Source: UBA8337 sp965221415
GTDB taxonomy: Bacteria > Pseudomonadota > Alphaproteobacteria > RS24
Length of the DNA: 64,000 nucleotides
Assembly (NCBI GenBank): GCA_965221415.1
Contig: OZ244887.1
Span: 186,001 to 250,000 of the forward strand
Reading direction: 5' to 3'
Below the pieces are notes generated by a model that saw only the letters and a list, made by a program, of their open reading frames with translations, was not told where the DNA came from and made no database searches. Positions 61,967 through 64,000 of the stretch are shown here, piece after piece. Made by a program: the position numbers and the translations under genes. Position 1 is the stretch's first letter. Each line of letters starts with the position of its first letter.

Positions 61967-62521
61967 GTGAATTTCTACATGATTAAATTTCTATCCATTT
62001 GCTTTCTGGCTTTGATGACTGTAAACGCTCACGCGGCTAAACGTTGGGCTTATGGTACTAGCAAGGATGAAATGAGTGGCGTGGTCTCCTATTTTGTAGG
62101 CTCTCCGCGAGCGAGGCCTATTAAGCCGATGGGTTTTCCTTATGCCGATGTGGAGAGTTGGATTGGCGTTGGTTGCAAGAATGGTAGAAAGTGGGCTTAC
62201 TTCGGTTTTACCACAGCACCAAACCTAAGTGATACGCGTACGGAAGATGGTTATAATGTTGTGTCTTCAAGGCTTAAAATTGATGAACGCCTTACAAAGG
62301 TTGAGTTGCATCAAACTTGGGGTGCCAAGGGTTTGCACGTTAAAGACTCTTGGAGTGACAATAAGAGTTTTTTGAAGCTTGATGAGTTTATTGAAGCTAT
62401 ACCAAAATCAAATAAAATTCTCTTAGAGGTTGAGTGGCATGGTGTTGGCAAGGCTCATTTCCCTTACAGTATGGCTGGGTCGGCTAGGGCGATGGCTAAA
62501 CTAGAGTCCGAATGCAACTAA
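61967..62521 (+). CDS. Exported protein of unknown function inside the rRNA spacer
   Basis: This 184-residue frame starts at GTG 61967, with an alternative ATG at 61979. It has a signal peptide (MIKFLSICFLALMTVNAHA) and a mature part with KDEMSGVVSYF, GFPYADVES and WIGVGCKNG. It ends in a cysteine (ESEC), which could pair with the one in VGCKNG. The W-Y/KDEM/FPY layout recalls a loose group of small secreted proteins including TagO/VasI-like ones, but the match is weak. Four of its eight arginines use AGA or AGG, and its DNA looks more AT-rich than that around it, unlike neighbouring genes. It lies between tRNA-Ala and 23S, in the direction of the rRNAs. Confidence 0.75.
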   Translation: MNFYMIKFLSICFLALMTVNAHAAKRWAYGTSKDEMSGVVSYFVGSPRARPIKPMGFPYADVESWIGVGCKNGRKWAYFGFTTAPNLSDTRTEDGYNVVSSRLKIDERLTKVELHQTWGAKGLHVKDSWSDNKSFLKLDEFIEAIPKSNKILLEVEWHGVGKAHFPYSMAGSARAMAKLESECN

Positions 62522-62616
62522 GCTTAGAATTCAGCTTCATACCGCGTGTCACAGGTCGCTTTGGGGCATGTTTTATCGCTTATTTGGGATGGTTTGCAGA
62601 ACTGTGTTATTTCTGC

Positions 62617-62644
62617 TTGACGCGCTTCGTTAAGTCTATATAAC
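62617..62644 (+). promoter_or_regulatory. Second rrn-like promoter, in the spacer before 23S
   Basis: TTGACG (62617-62622) and TATAAC (62639-62644) are separated by 16 bp. It is about 57 bp before boxA and 395 bp before 23S. Prediction by eye. Confidence 0.6.
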
Positions 62645-62700
62645 CGCCCTATTGAGATGCCTAGCGGAGGCGATGTTTCGTCTGCGATGAGGTATTTTCG

Positions 62701-62712
62701 CGCTGTTTGACA
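62701..62712 (+). promoter_or_regulatory. boxA element before 23S
   Basis: CGCTGTTTGACA matches the 16S leader boxA at 11 of 12 positions and is followed by ATTGT in both. E. coli also has a boxA in this spacer position. Confidence 0.65.
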
Positions 62713-63038
62713 TTGTGAAGAAGAGATTTACCCGATTTGTGGTTAATCATGTGTGGCTGGATGGTCTGTTACTAATTTGTCCGCCCACATAAGCATGGTT
62801 ATATCCGAGCGTTATCGTCGCTTTTGTGCTGAATTTTGCGCAATTGAATGTGATTTCAGGGAAAGCAAGACCCCCCCGGGTTTATGCGGGTAAGTTTTAC
62901 AGAATAATTTATTGATCTTTTAGATCGCCGTTTGAACGGTCCTACACTGTTCATCTGGTGGTCAACTGATCGCAAAACACCACAATTAAACGTGTTTCAA
63001 TTGCTGCACGGCAGTTGGCGCATGGTGGTAATGAGAAC

Positions 63039-64000
<962 letters not shown>

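Larger units (their letters stand above)
62522..63038 (+). other. 23S leader-like spacer, no further gene
   Basis: This 517-bp stretch after the spacer gene holds a strong promoter-like element and boxA near its beginning, then non-coding sequence to 23S. I see no convincing ORF; a 69-residue frame at 62932 runs into 23S. Confidence 0.7.

Overview
This is a contiguous stretch of an alphaproteobacterial chromosome with moderate GC content. It contains almost only housekeeping genes and ends in a ribosomal RNA operon. The alphaproteobacterial assignment rests on the 16S rRNA, the DUF4167 gene beside prfA-prmC, a CarD-type regulator, aerobic cobaltochelatase CobS/CobT, Coq7 and Coq4, a SUV3-type helicase, an EI-Ntr (PtsP), and the 16S-Ile-Ala-23S operon order. 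The 16S sequence reminds me of Parvibaculales/PS1-type marine lineages, but I could not run a comparison and hold that loosely. I see no prophage, insertion sequence, CRISPR array or integrase-borne island.

Layout. 1-3969 (minus): ftsX-ftsE-lysA-lptM-argH, genes touching or overlapping. 3996-4619: a TlpA-like thioredoxin. 4620-10608 (minus): gluQ, a large acyl-CoA dehydrogenase that looks like methylsuccinyl-CoA dehydrogenase, a HIG1-like membrane protein, ATP:cob(I)alamin adenosyltransferase, etfB, etfA and 3-hydroxybutyryl-CoA dehydrogenase; this suggests a B12-dependent acyl-CoA (ethylmalonyl-CoA-type) route. 10628-20915: alkA, HNH protein, coq7, a fused DedA-DsbB membrane protein, tRNA-Leu, coq4, an ArsC-like reductase, TusA, a metallo-beta-lactamase-fold protein, glpD, an alpha/beta hydrolase, a thiolase, cytochrome c and a flavin-binding oxidase. 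21037-26354: a small outer-membrane barrel, tRNA-Arg, carD, fdxA, terB, an S4 protein and a SUV3-like helicase. 26619-35640: acyl-CoA dehydrogenase, thioesterase, rpmB, cobT-cobS, a J-domain protein, bolA, corC, aroB, aroK. 35777-43789: two envelope proteins of unknown function, xerD, accA, an epoxide hydrolase, secA. 43936-59389: ppiC, argJ, mutT, a methyltransferase, comF, a nitrilase-type amidase, ubiG, lysC, ptsP, a RodZ-like protein, ispG, prfA, prmC, the DUF4167 gene and an M23 peptidase. 59390-64000: rrn promoter and leader, 16S, tRNA-Ile, tRNA-Ala, then a spacer that holds a protein gene and a second rrn-like promoter with boxA, then the start of 23S.

The most unusual part is the 16S-23S spacer. 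A 184-residue exported protein gene with base and codon use unlike its neighbours lies between tRNA-Ala and 23S. A promoter-like sequence (TTGACG-16-TATAAC) and a second boxA follow it, so 23S may have its own promoter. Other points for a second look are the in-frame DedA-DsbB fusion, a terminator-like hairpin in the carD leader together with a histone-H1-like tail on CarD, interleaved operator-like repeats before an acyl-CoA dehydrogenase gene, a probable leaderless promoter, and convergent genes packed so tightly that their stop codons overlap or nearly touch.
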